From: Tubiluchus corallicola
Lineage: Eukaryota > Priapulida > Priapulimorpha > Priapulimorphida > Tubiluchidae
Direction of reading: 5' to 3'
Assembly (NCBI GenBank): GCA_030141605.1
Contig: JAQGDQ010000228.1
Span: 186,001 to 250,000 of the forward strand
Length of the DNA: 64,000 nt
Under the pieces are notes generated by a model that saw nothing but the letters and a program-made list of their open reading frames with translations, made no database searches and had not been told where the DNA came from. Positions 1 through 15,202 of the stretch are shown here, piece after piece. A program made the translations under genes and the position numbers. Numbering within the stretch: the first letter of the stretch is position 1; every line of letters begins with the position of its first letter.

Positions 1-1896
<1,896 letters not shown>

Positions 1897-2404
1897 CAGG
1901 GTCGGCTTTAGGTAGTTTGACCGCCTAGGCAAGAGTATTTTAGCGCTCCCTCCTCAACCGTCAACTCGTTCCCAGACGTTCCCACTACACCCCCAAAATT
2001 GAAAAATTATTGTATAATATTATAATGAAGTATGTACTTGGCTGTTAAGCGTATACATGTATTATAGTGTTGTAATTAAATGTAGTCAATTACCTGTCTA
2101 CAGCTTGTGTTGATTAATGTCTCAATAATATCTGAGTGAAATGACGTAATCTTGGAAAACCAGATGAAGCAAAAGCAGAAAGTGTTTTGCTGCAGGAAGA
2201 GACTTGCTAGCGTCCATGACTCGTACGTTTTTTGGCAAGAAAATAACTCATATAGTTCGTTTTATTTAGTTGATGTTGTGTACTTGAAGAATTGCACATA
2301 CATTATGTTATTACTTATGCTAAACTTCACAACAAAATAATTACTTCCAGAATTTGCCGCCCTAAGGCAACTGCCTAGTTTGCCTAATTGTAGAGCCAGC
2401 CCTT
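1897..2404. mobile_element. hAT-type non-autonomous element (MITE)
   Basis: The left end starts CAGGGTCGGCTTTAGG and the right end finishes GAGCCAGCCCTT, so the termini are inverted relative to each other (CAGGG-type, one mismatch at the outermost base). Both sub-ends carry related GCCTAGG/CCTAAGGC motifs. It is flanked by CTAATTCA at 1889-1896 and CTAATTCT at 2405-2412, a 7-of-8 match to an 8-bp target duplication, the hAT signature. No transposase is encoded. The small reading frame inside (2152-2340) has no recognisable domain. Confidence 0.8.
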
Positions 2405-2484
2405 CTAATTCTCCACCTTACCGCATTTAATTTGGTGTTAGATTAAGTTTTGCTTTTTTGTACTTATAGTTTTGTTTTTTATAG

Positions 2485-2952
2485 GTCAAAATATGGTTTC
2501 AAAATCGACGCACAAAATGGAAAAAGCACGACAATATCTCAAACTCGGAAGCTGCAGCTTATAAAATAGGAGGAGAAAAACACGCAACAAAACATAACAA
2601 ACACAAAGACAAACACAAAGGCCCATCAGGAAATTCTACAGAGAGTCAAGGTGATAACTGCATAACCTCACAATCAAACGAAATAAAAGGTGAATCAACA
2701 CACTCAGACGGTCAGTTAGTACAGGACTGTACGGCTTCAATTATTACCACACAGTCAAGTAAAAATTCACCAAGTCTCACTGTTGTTGATGAACCAGAAT
2801 TTGGCAATACTTGTTTATCTACTGACTTCAATGAAGTCACGTCCAATGGTACTGATGCTGAAGACAGCAGCAGTCCTAGTCATCAAGTAGATGCATCCGT
2901 GCGAACTGTAATGGAGACAAACGAGTTAAAACATAGAAATCTGAGTCGTTAA
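2485..2952 (+). CDS. NK-class homeobox protein (NK7-like), 3' terminal exon, partial
   Basis: A predicted DNA-binding transcription factor, of which only the last 155 residues are here. The exon follows a splice acceptor (TTTTTTATAG, AG at 2483-2484) and opens in phase 0 with [17 protein letters not shown]. This is homeodomain residues 45-60, with Trp48, Phe49, Asn51 and Arg53 of recognition helix 3 intact. The intron between homeodomain residues 44 and 45 is a position used in several homeobox classes. The residues just after the homeodomain (ISNSEAAAYKIGG) resemble what I recall for NK7 proteins; NK1 is the main alternative. The remaining tail is Lys/His-rich then Ser/Thr-rich, with no other domain. 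It ends at TAA 2950-2952, with an AATAAA signal 285 bp on. It lies on the same strand as Tlx, about 20 kb upstream. The homeodomain N-terminal part is not in the window, so the subclass is inferred. Confidence 0.85.
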   Translation, partial: VKIWFQNRRTKWKKHDNISNSEAAAYKIGGEKHATKHNKHKDKHKGPSGNSTESQGDNCITSQSNEIKGESTHSDGQLVQDCTASIITTQSSKNSPSLTVVDEPEFGNTCLSTDFNEVTSNGTDAEDSSSPSHQVDASVRTVMETNELKHRNLSR

Positions 2953-3237
2953 CAAAAACTGTTGCCTCGCCGAAGCCGCTAAATAGATACAAGCAGCCGG
3001 AACGGATTAGACACATTTTTCTGCTTTTCGAGTTGTTTTTGAGAGATTTTGGAGCTATTAACGCGCTGGTTTAATGTGTCACACGTGTATTCGTCTGCTG
3101 TGGTGTTGAGTGTTAGCTCTCTTCTTTACTCTCATGCAATCAGTCGTAGTATCATTATTAGCACTAAAGACACAAGCGAAATGTAAATAATTTGCTCTAA
3201 TAGTTTGTAACAGCTGGTGAAGTGTCTGTCGTTTATA

Positions 3238-3243
3238 AATAAA
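3238..3243 (+). promoter_or_regulatory. Polyadenylation signal AATAAA of the NK-class gene
   Basis: A canonical AATAAA within TTTATAAATAAAGTG, 285 bp after the stop codon on the same strand, giving a plausible 3' UTR of about 0.3 kb. Confidence 0.6.
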
Positions 3244-3259
3244 GTGTTTTAGTATGCAC

Positions 3260-4990
3260 TGCTTAGTTTATTGGGAAAAATCAATAATTTGAGGTTCTAG
3301 CAGGTTTCCAGCGTTGTAATAAGCATTTTCACCGTTCTGGCGATTGGTGATGATCGTGAAAAGATCAAAGGTTAAGTGTATCAGACAACGCATTTGTGTA
3401 CGCTTGACAATACTTCCCAGCCCATCCTGTTGTAATAGTAACAGTTTTCACAGCTGGCTAGGACCTTACCTAGTTCACTTTTTCTTGTTTCCAAACAGGA
3501 TCCTGCTAGTAAATCACTCTACACACAGACTAATGGATAATTAAGTAAAGTTCATGTAAAACAACTGAAGTTACTGAACGGATGCGACAGACAGCATTGC
3601 TTTACACACATGTCATGTGACGGTTGTCGTTAAGGCGCATTGCTTTGGTACACTTAACCTTTGACCTGCTTGTTTGTGCACAACGAAATTGTGAAAAGGC
3701 TTATTGTATAGTTTGCAATTCAAAATAGCATAGCTGGACTGAATCCCTTGTATATATTACAAAACACATTTTTTTAATCGTAAAAGCTAAAAAATGCACA
3801 CACTCGATATATGCAATTGCTTTTGATCTTTTATACACAGTTCTGCTCATTGTAAGTCAGAATTTAGCAGTCCATGGCAGGACAGACTTAGTGTAGCTGT
3901 GGCAGGACCAGAATTTATCAATATTAACCATTTAAAGTAAGTTGCAGAACCTATAGATCACAGACGTCATAGTTACTTTCAAAAGTGTATAGGGCCTTCC
4001 TCAATGAGAGAAATAACTGCATAGCCTGTTAATATCTCTGACGTATCAACCCAAGAAATTATTCTTAGTGGTCACCCATCCATTTACCGATTAGCATTTA
4101 CTGACAGTCAAGCTAAGCATTGCTTAATTGACCAATCGAGTATTCTCATTGCCATGTTAAACGATATACGCATTTTAGTTTGCTGCATAGCTAGAGCAGG
4201 GTTTTCATGAACCATTATGTACATTTTTAAAGACACAACAACTAAGTTCGGGGCTTCGGTCTCTTATAAAATGGGAATGCTAGGCTTTTAAAAAGAACAA
4301 GAAATATATTATATTAAGGAAAAATGGTATACGAAATGGCTTACTATGTTGATTAATCTATTTACAGATGATCAGGAATTTTACATATCTGATAACGTCT
4401 TGGGAATTTGTAATACATGTATCATTTCAAGTAAAGATGTAGCATAGTGCAAAATGGTGTTCGAATCATTTGTTAAGCACAATTGAACTTTTGTCTCAAA
4501 GATGAGTAGTGGATTCCAGCACGAGAAGATTATAAAAAACATTTGCACTGATCCCATGTGTTGCTTCGTATGTGTGGCATCGCGCATCAGTACATGTACC
4601 TTTCAAATGTTCAAGTAGCTTTTCAATTTCGGGACTTTCTATTTCAAGCAAATGTTTCAAGAAATTCTGACAGCCTTATTGTTTTATAACAGCGAGAGTG
4701 AATTTGTATCTATGTTCTTTAAATACCCTTGTTACTTAGTGTAATAGTTACTTTGAAGTGCCAGAACATGACCGATCGTACACACACGTGTACCTTGCAG
4801 GTGTAATTATTCTTTTGCTTCTGGTTATCCTTATTTGGCTGCCTGAATAAGGAATCAGGCGACTCGTAATTAACAGGTAACTACATTTAGCCTACCTTTG
4901 CGATGACTGGATCAATGAGTAGCCTGCTTATGTATATGTATAGATTGGAATTTGTAGCATCTGAGAAGGAGATATAGCGACGGAGAGAGG
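3260..4990. other. Intergenic DNA, no gene seen
   Basis: No reading frame with a recognisable domain. It contains a 5S-like SINE fragment near 4.07-4.14 kb and otherwise unremarkable AT-rich sequence. Confidence 0.6.
4066..4140 (-). mobile_element. 5S rRNA-like SINE fragment (tentative)
   Basis: The plus strand reads GGTCACCCATCCATTTACC, then AGCTAAGCATTGCTTAA. This resembles the complement of the internal promoter region of 5S rRNA (the TGGATGGGAGACC and CTAAGCAGCG blocks), but diverged. A related sequence in the opposite orientation is at about 24.5 kb. It is too degenerate and short to be a 5S gene. Confidence 0.35.
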
Positions 4991-6739
<1,749 letters not shown>

Positions 6740-7310
6740 ACAGTTTACAATATTTGCACATTTACAAAAATAATGTAACTACAATAATGTGCTATTGCTA
6801 TTAATTGAATATGATTTTGTGTGATTAAAATTTCATTTTTCTTCTTTCAAAACAGTCTGTAATATACTTCGAGACTAAATTTGCTAGTTTGCAATCAATC
6901 CAGTCATAAGAAATACATAAGCAAATTAATACCTTTTCGAAGACAAAGAAAAAATTCTGTGTTTTAATTACCATACTGGAGCTCAGTTTGTGTAGAACAG
7001 TTTTGCGAGGGGAATATCACCTGTCTATTAGCTTTTATTGATGCGTGTTAAATTATGATGGTCATCATCTGCGGAACTTTAATGTAATATTGTAACATGC
7101 AGTTTATGACTGTTTAATAGTTTGCTACAGAAGATAGTTGCTACGGTACATATAATTTGTGTAAATATTTGATATATACAAATTGCTTTCTAACTTCAGG
7201 AAGTTACGGAGCCATAATTGAAAGTAGTTTCTAGTAGTTTTTCGTAAATATGTTTCTGGACTCTCTGCACATTTTGTGTAGTGTAGATTCTTTAGATGTA
7301 TAGATTTATA
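6740..7310 (+). repeat. Copy A of a dispersed repeat preceding a SINE, with an internal insertion
   Basis: The 6788-6829 block (GTGCTATTGCTATTAATTGA onward) and the 7225-7310 block (CTAGTAGTTTTTCGTAA to GATGTATAGATTTA) match copy B at 14560-14705, where they are adjacent. The roughly 390 bp at 6831-7221 are present only here, so either this copy has an insertion or copy B has a deletion. Confidence 0.65.
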
Positions 7311-7651
<341 letters not shown>

Positions 7652-10600
7652 GCAATAGCAGATGATTGTCGTTTGAGGTATCTGATTATCGCAGACTTTA
7701 TTCAAGGCAATATTTACTAGAGCACGTATGTTGTAGGAGTTTGTAAAAATTTAAAGCCAGACTGCGACTCTAATCTGACGCCATCTTTTTTGCAGTTGTA
7801 TACAATTATTTTCAGGCTTAGTCAGTTCTTTATAAACGAGAATGATTATCTATATCGCTTGTCACGTTTTATAAACTGAAGCAATTTAAAGAATCTGATT
7901 AAAGGTCAAATAGGCTTGGTAGATCTGGCCTACATTTTGCAGCCATAAAGATTTTTTGTTGTCGGTGGTTGTTATTGTGGGGTCTCCTTCCTAAACTGGG
8001 ACTTCCTAAACAAGAATTTCTTATTTTACTTATTAGTAAAATAATGTGCGAATAAACATAGATAATTTAATTGCCTACTTATTTTTCTGGTTTTGTGGAT
8101 TACAGACAGGAAACTTTAGTAAAAACATTTGTTATTTAAAATAAAAATATTTAGCGAGAAAAGTAATGATGGTAAGTTCAAATAGGCCTATTGTATGTCT
8201 TTGATACGTGTGGCACGTTTGCAGTTCTAGACATAAAAATATAAATTTTAGGCCTATATTCAATTCAATTCAATTCAATTTTTTTATTCCAGTAACTAAG
8301 ATCATATAAAATACAAATACAGTACTACAGAAAACATGAAGTTTTCGATATGCAGTACTGTTTTGTGCCTACTTTCTGTTCAACTTATTTAACTCTTGAT
8401 CGCGTTGTTTTGTGAAGTTGCTTGTGTACGTAGGTTATTTAATAAACTAAAAACGACGATATTATAAAGCTAAGCAAAAAATTGCCATTAAAGTTTATTT
8501 AAAATCGGATATTTAGACTCTGTGATGTTCACTACCAGTGTTCCCTGGACTTTGTTTTGCATTCGTGTATGATTGAATCGACTACGATATCATTTTGGAG
8601 CTTTATTCTTTATCCGTTGCTTGGTGCTGCCATCTGTCAGTAGTGCACTCAAATTATATTTACAGCTCTTGACTGAAGATGACGCTATTAACCTGGCGTT
8701 CACGGACTCTTGGTGATCGAAGGATTCGGCTTCAGAGGTCCGCGAAGGTCTGGTGAGTGTAACATTCCATACTCAAAATGGATTACTGGCTAGTAACAGG
8801 CTTGGCAATGACCACTAAGCTGACCACTTAAGTGCTTAACAAGTCCACGGATCATCCTGAGTAAGAAATGACTAATTAACTGAGAGCAATTTAACCGTTA
8901 AATTTCTTATTTGGTAGCAACATTTATTTTTGGCCGCAGAAAAATGATAGTTAATCAATGGGAAAGGTACAAACCTGAATTGGTGCCATATCGTTTTATG
9001 GGTTGTTCTAATTTTAACATTTTTTTTTATTTGGCCTGTCACCGATGATAACAATTTTTAATTGTGGCTTAATATTAGACGGTAATACTAGGCCTATTAG
9101 TTGGCCATTGTTTCGGACTGCGTCAGAAACTGGAGATTTTGCCTACTTTGCGTTCTGACATGGCTAGCAGAGGTCAAAGGTCAAAGTACTGGTGTTCTTT
9201 TTATAGTTCTCACTCAGTATATGTACTTCAAAAGTGTACAAGCGAGTTTTACTAAACTCTCAATATGGGAAGCCAGTAGTACGTTTAGTAATACTTGCTT
9301 GTACGCCTTCAAAGTATCAAAATTAAATAATATTTAGAGAAAAAGCCTTAACAATGACGTCAACCTAGGAAGTATGAATTGCACTTAGGTCAGTGGAATC
9401 TGAAATTCCTTACTTTGACCTTGAAATGACCACAAAGTTGTCTGAAGGTTGTAATGCCCTCAGTGAATTCCCCATGTTTAATGAAACATGTTACTTTTTA
9501 ACTTGAAATTAAAATAACGTTACCTTTTTACTTAAGGTGTCATTTTGCTTTTACTAAATTCGCCATATTCGAACATCTAGGAATTACACTTTAGGTCAAT
9601 GAAATGCATTATTCTATAAGTTGTCCTTGAAATGACCTTAAAAAATTTTGATTGCCTAGCAGTTCCATGTTGTTTCAGTGACATCAGAATTTGTCACTTA
9701 TTGACCAGTGGCCTTTCTGGATTTGGAACAATAGGTCCCTTCATGAGGACTGTGAATCATTTGAGTTTGATTTCACTTTATTTCGTTTCTAAACATGCTT
9801 GATAAATGGGTCCAGACTTTTGTAATCTTTTAAGTTTTGATTGTATGTTTTTTTGTTTAGTTTTCGTTATTATTAATCGCCAATTTGTTCTTACTCAGTC
9901 TTACAGATCGCTATAATTTTTTACATTATTCACTTTCAACTAGCAATCAGATATCCAGAGCTAAAGAGAAGCATTGAAATTGAACTGCTTTGATACATAG
10001 ATCGACACAGTTGCTCTCTCATTTGCCTGCAGTTACCGGCACGTGTAGTGTGATAAGTAACAAGTATCCTGTCCCTTACAATGCTAGAATAAGAGTGATT
10101 TCTCGATTGGTTTGTTTACACTTTACATCAAGGAATCGTTCCGAATGATTGTTAACAATCTGCAAAAAGAGCCCACAGCAATGAAATAATTGCAAAACAT
10201 GTTAGTATTGACATCTCATTCATATTGCCGATTCAATTATCCAGAAGCTTCATCTGAATATTTTATTGACAGTGACAGTGCAGTACGAGCTTATTGGGGC
10301 TCTGAAGGGCAATATAAAAATTTATCCATTGCCTGGCGTCGCTAATCGATGACAAGAGAAATAGTGCAAGTAATAAAACGTTCACTAATCGAATTGTGAG
10401 CGCAATTTTGCGTTATTGCTGCCGACATTATCGTTTATTGCACAAATATGTTCCGTCCAATTCGCAAGCAATTGTGCTTAATGGAGAAATTGTGCAGTAA
10501 ATTTCAGAGTATTATGAAACAAACCTTGTCCAATTGTGACAACGTTATATCTTACTAATAGCCGTGGAAATATAGTTATAACGCGACGCAATTCTCCTGG

Positions 10601-11429
10601 CTAAACGATTACGCGCGAAATGATATTATACTAAAGTGCTTTTTATCTGAGGTGTAAAAATGAACAAGCGTTTGCCAGTTTGCGAATATCGTTTTATTGG
10701 TTGGTTCTAGGAACGAACCTCATATTATTCGAAAAATAGGGACGTCAGTGCACTAGCAACTTTACTAGTAAAATAATAGTTGATGGATAAAATGGCACAT
10801 GTGTCATGGTCACCTATCTGTGATTAATAGCAGTTGGGAAAAAGACTGGTCAATCATTCCGGCTGATTAGTCGTTTGGATTTTTGACTAAGCTATTATTT
10901 AACTTGTTAGAACAACATTAAGACTCTGCTCCCGCTTATTAGATCAAGATGGTTGGTGGCATACGTGCCCCAATAAAATAGTTATTGAAATTTTGAGTTT
11001 TGAAACCTGAAATTTTGCTAACAGTACCAGAATTTGTAATCAGAATCAAAAGTGTCTCTTGACAGAGTTGTATTGTCACAATGGCACTAGCATATTAAGA
11101 ACTTTGTACATAACTTTTATGAATAGGCTACTAGACAATGCGATTGCTAAGAAAGGGAAAAATAAAAAAGGTAAAAGAAAAAAGGAAAAAAGAAGAAAAA
11201 GGAAGAGAAAGAGAACAAGACAAGGATATAAAAGATAGGACGGGAGTGAAGGACAAATGGCCTCGTAAAAATCATTTTATGTAGACAGAACTCACCCTAT
11301 ATTTGCGAAGCAACTATTGCAGGCACACGAGACGGGACAGGTGGCTAATTGATTGTTCGGCCAGTTTTTTCCCAGTTGATAACAAGTTATTTGTTCAAGA
11401 TGACAAAACCGAAAGAGGAACTAGAAAAT
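7652..11429. other. Intergenic DNA with candidate regulatory block
   Basis: No supportable gene. About 8.77-8.87 kb contains a segment related to the duplicated repeat at 54.7-54.9 kb. About 9.36-9.70 kb carries two diverged copies of a roughly 215-bp-spaced motif containing CCTTGAAATGACC. The 10.13-10.64 kb stretch is dense in CAATTA/TAAT, ACAAT and CCAATT motifs and lacks repeats, so it is a candidate enhancer between two homeobox genes. 11.15-11.22 kb is a purine-rich AAAAGG tract. Confidence 0.5.
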
Positions 11430-11705
11430 CATTAATTAATTATGACTATGATTGCCAGAATTTTTTTATAAATCATTGCGGTTTATTTTATCAATTATTA
11501 CCCATAATGAGTTAGAGACAGAAAGGAGACGCAGAAAATTTGTGGACGAGTCGGGATTTGAACCCGAGACATAAGATTAGTACTCGCCCACAATTTTTCA
11601 CCGTCTCGTTTCTCCAACCCCATTACCCGCAATGCGTAATAATTGGTAAAATAAACCGCAAGGGTTTGTAAAAATTCTGGCAACCACAGTCATAATTAAT
11701 TAATG
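11430..11705. mobile_element. Fold-back MITE with tRNA-like core, full copy
   Basis: The element is a near-complete imperfect palindrome. The left arm starts CATTAATTAATTATGACT, and the right arm ends GTCATAATTAATTAATG. Both arms contain the matching blocks TTGCCAGAATTTTT, TTGCGGTTTATTTTA and CAATTATTAC. The arms extend to a central hairpin whose loop carries TCGGGATTTGAACCCGA, the complement of a tRNA T-arm (GGTTCAAATCC). GTGGACGAGT and ACTCGCCCAC pair around it. A second, truncated copy is at 61.7-61.85 kb. No protein is encoded. Confidence 0.8.
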
Positions 11706-14559
11706 ATATCGTTATTTGCCAGCTAATTTGGGAAAGTATTGGAGTCAGAAATTCTGCGAAAATCACGCGTTGCTCCAAAAAGAGAAAACAAAACAAAACA
11801 ATCAAATGAGCTTTGAACCCACATTTCGAGACATCTTTATAGCTTGACTGAGGACTTACATGATCATACATGAGAGTTTTAGAAGTTATACTTCAACTTG
11901 AGCCCTATTGATCAATCCATTCCTTATTAAATTTTACTAGCATTTCCTTTCTTGCATGCTTTTTTATTTACAGCTTGATATTGATTTTTTTTTTGCAACG
12001 ACAGATATATTAGTTATTTCTTCCTCATAAAATTTCGCGTTGTTTACTTTCCTTTAAACGTACGATAAAAATCTATACACTTGGTGCAATAAGAAACGTT
12101 TTAGAACATGATGGCTTCATTCATTTAAAAATTATTGGACAATAATAACACATTCAGCAGTTTTTGCTTGATAAAGATTGAATTAAACCCAATCTAAATT
12201 TGGCCAGATGATTTTGCATTTGTGAAAAGCTTCATTTTGTTCATTAATGTTAACCTGCCCTTTATATTGTAGCTGCGACTGAACAAATTCATTGACAGAT
12301 ATGGATTTTATCGCTTTCTTAAATTTGCTCAAAGAAGGAAACAAGAACAGAAGAAAATGGAAGAAAGCTGCCTTCTTTCACAGTGTTTTTATACTGATGA
12401 ATGCCTTATAAGGATGTGTTTTTAACATTTGTGGTGTTCAACCAAACAAAGATTTGTATATATTTAAATCTATAAGGTGTTATATAATACAAATATAAAT
12501 GTATATCATATAAAGAATCTGTTTATATATAAATAAATAAATAAATAATAACTTTTTTCAATATTTGAAATGATGTACAAAAAACGAATATTTGTCTACA
12601 TAAGGTGCTTGAGCTCCTCGTATTTGTCTTGGTAGAGAATTAACCATGCCCTAAAACACGAATGGAAAAAACATTTAGCGACTTCTCAACATCCTGATAA
12701 TGTGATTAGTTTGAGAACCTTTTCATATTTTGTGGCTGCCTATAGGTTTGTACAAGAACAAAAATTGTACTTCTTAATTTCAATTTTGCAAGTAAGCATG
12801 TTCGGTATTATACTGTTTCAGATGCCTTTACTTACGTTTTGGGAAAAATTCACAGAAGATTGTAACATGTGCCTTCGTTATCGTTTGCACAATAGAAAGT
12901 CCTATAACTGTATAGAGAGTTACGATACTGTGCTTAGAAAAAAAACAGCCGTTGGCTTTTTTCTGGCTTCTTGCAAAATATCATATCAGTTAATAAGTCC
13001 ATTTTTTGTGCTTAGTAACATTTTGAGGAGCGAACATCATTTAAGGCTTTGGTTATGGCTAAGTGTTTTTCTCTAACAAACAAAAACAAAAACATAGCAA
13101 ACAGTTAGAGCAACTCAGTGTGATTGTTGATATGTTAAACTTTTAAGACCACATACGAAACCAAGCGACAAGAGATACTTAAATCTTTCTGGAACACTAC
13201 GCAATTTTCTTTTATTTAAATTAATTTTTCACCGAATATCAGCGGTGTTACCAGCAAAACTTCGATCGGGATGTTAATTACAATAAAAAGAAGGCTGAAG
13301 ATATCAATAACCGTTGAGGAATGAAAGGAATGATAGTGATCACTTGACGATCACAGAGAACACGTTGCCAGTAAACACCAAATGACATTTCTGGTAGAAG
13401 AATAACTGAATAATCATTGTCTTCACTTGGCGATTGGAGATAAGCATTGTTGACATATGAATATTTGAACCAACTGAAGCGAAAAAGCAGAAAATGCAAG
13501 TAAAACGTTACAAATTGTCACAGCGCGTATAGTCACAGGGCTTCCATGTTTTGTTTGGGTTTCAGTATTCTACAACGTGCATAATATTCTAATCTGATAC
13601 TGCTTAGTGGAAGCTGAAGAAATTCCATTCGAAAAGAAAATTTATGAACAATATCATGTTTTTATGTTGTATGCTGTTCTGAACAGGTCTACACGAGTTG
13701 GAAGCCAATGAATCAGGCGTTAAGTATAATGCAATGGAACATTTGGAATTCTTAGCTGAATGATAGAACCCATTCGGTAGATTAAATTCGAGGGAAAAAT
13801 TGGCGGCAATGAAATTACCAGACTTGCCCAATTATGTTATTTCTAATCACAGCTAATAAAAATCGCAATAGTAATTCCCTGGATGATCAATCAGTTACTG
13901 CCTGTGTGGGTTAGTCTTCCTCTAATTCCTCTTTATTAAGCAACATACGGTAACAAATGGCTCTCCTGATAATTAATCCCATTATTGCTGGGAGAATGAG
14001 AGGATAATGTAAGTTGGTCGAACAAGTGTTTACAAACTAATTTGATTACACTGAGTCAAGTCATTTGCCGTAATGGCTGCAAGAGTTGGTTAACAATCCA
14101 TTGGGACGCTATTAGTAGTACTTTTAATTAGCCTTATTTAATTGTAGCGTCTTCGGGACACAGACTTGCTGATATTCAATTTATTTCACATTTGGAAGTA
14201 GTTTGGGTTGTGGCATTAATGAAGCGTTGTGTAATGTACTATGAGCTGAACCATGGTAGCAAGGTTAGAGGTCAGAAGAACGACCAGTGGCCAAGTGGCA
14301 GCGTGGTAGGGTTGCTGAAAGCTCTTTACTGCAGGTTGCAGACACGTCCAGTGAGACCCGCGGATACCAATAGCCTATTCGTCATTGGTGCGCTACACAT
14401 CACTTCATTACAATTGTACTTCCATTGATGTAAAAAATTGTTTGATGAGCGACAGTAAATAAATTTTGTTTTTGTCTTTGCCGAAGTTAAACATATGACA
14501 CAGTCTAGTAGTTTTTGTAAGTATTATTGTAGTATCTAGTAGTATTGTTTATAAGACCA
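11706..14559. other. Intergenic DNA, no supportable gene
   Basis: A 124-codon open frame at 12702-13076 starts with GTG, has no family signature and is judged spurious. 13.83-14.16 kb is repeat-free and rich in TAATTA/ATTAATCC-type homeodomain cores and a TTGATTACA motif, making it another candidate regulatory block. Confidence 0.5.
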
Positions 14560-14705
14560 GTTTACAAGTTTGCTTATGTGCTGTAATGTGCTATTGCTAT
14601 CAATCGAATATGATTTTGTGTGATTAAGGTTCTAGTAGTTTTTCGTAATTATGTTTCTGTATTCAAGGCACATTTTGCGTAAATTCTTTAGATGTATAGA
14701 TTTGT
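14560..14705 (+). repeat. Copy B of the dispersed repeat preceding a SINE
   Basis: GTGCTATTGCTATCAATCGA is followed directly by TTCTAGTAGTTTTTCGTAA and GATGTATAGATTTG. These are the same blocks as at 6.79-7.31 kb, but without the 390-bp intervening segment. Confidence 0.65.
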
Positions 14706-14980
14706 AGTTACCAGACGGTATATTCTATTGGCAACGCGGCCGCTTTTCGTCCGGGATATCGTGAGTTCAATACTGCAGCCGGGTCATACCAAAAACTTTA
14801 AAATGGTACACCTGCTGCTGCCCTTGTGCGTGATATTTAGGGTAAAAGCAATGTAATAATAGTCTCTGTTTTGTAGTTGTAGTATTGTCATTTACAGTCG
14901 ATACAGTCGACAAAAAGCTTCTTGAGATTATGTTAATTGTTTATCTAAAATACGACTTTATATAAAGTTTTTTGTATTAC
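14706..14980 (+). mobile_element. tRNA-derived SINE, copy B
   Basis: It starts GTTACCAGACGGTATATTC and has the B-box-like GTGAGTTCAATACTGC. The body motifs GATATTTAGGGTAAAAGC and ATTTACAGTCGA are shared with copies A and C. The 3' end is diverged (TACGACTTTATATAAAG) and lacks a long TTA tail. Confidence 0.8.
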
Positions 14981-15202
14981 ATTTGTATCTTAAACAACAA
15001 CATTTTTGGCATTTTGCTGTTTGGTAAACAAACCGGCTTATCTAAGTATCCAGAAGGCTAAGTATACTTGTGTAGAATAATCTTACGTTTTATGTATTAT
15101 CTTTTGAAATTAAAAGTCTTAACATTTAAAAACTGAGTTTATGGAATAGAGGCTCTTCGGCTTCACCTGAATTTATTGCGAAAAGTTACAGCGGAGCCTT
15201 AC

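Noticed and set aside
11545-11600. tRNA gene on the minus strand
   Set aside because: Only a T-arm and one stem are present. There is no D-arm or anticodon arm, and it sits at the centre of a palindromic element.
12702-13076. 124-codon plus frame
   Set aside because: It begins with GTG, has no family motif and no splice or polyadenylation context. It is plausible by chance in 64 kb.
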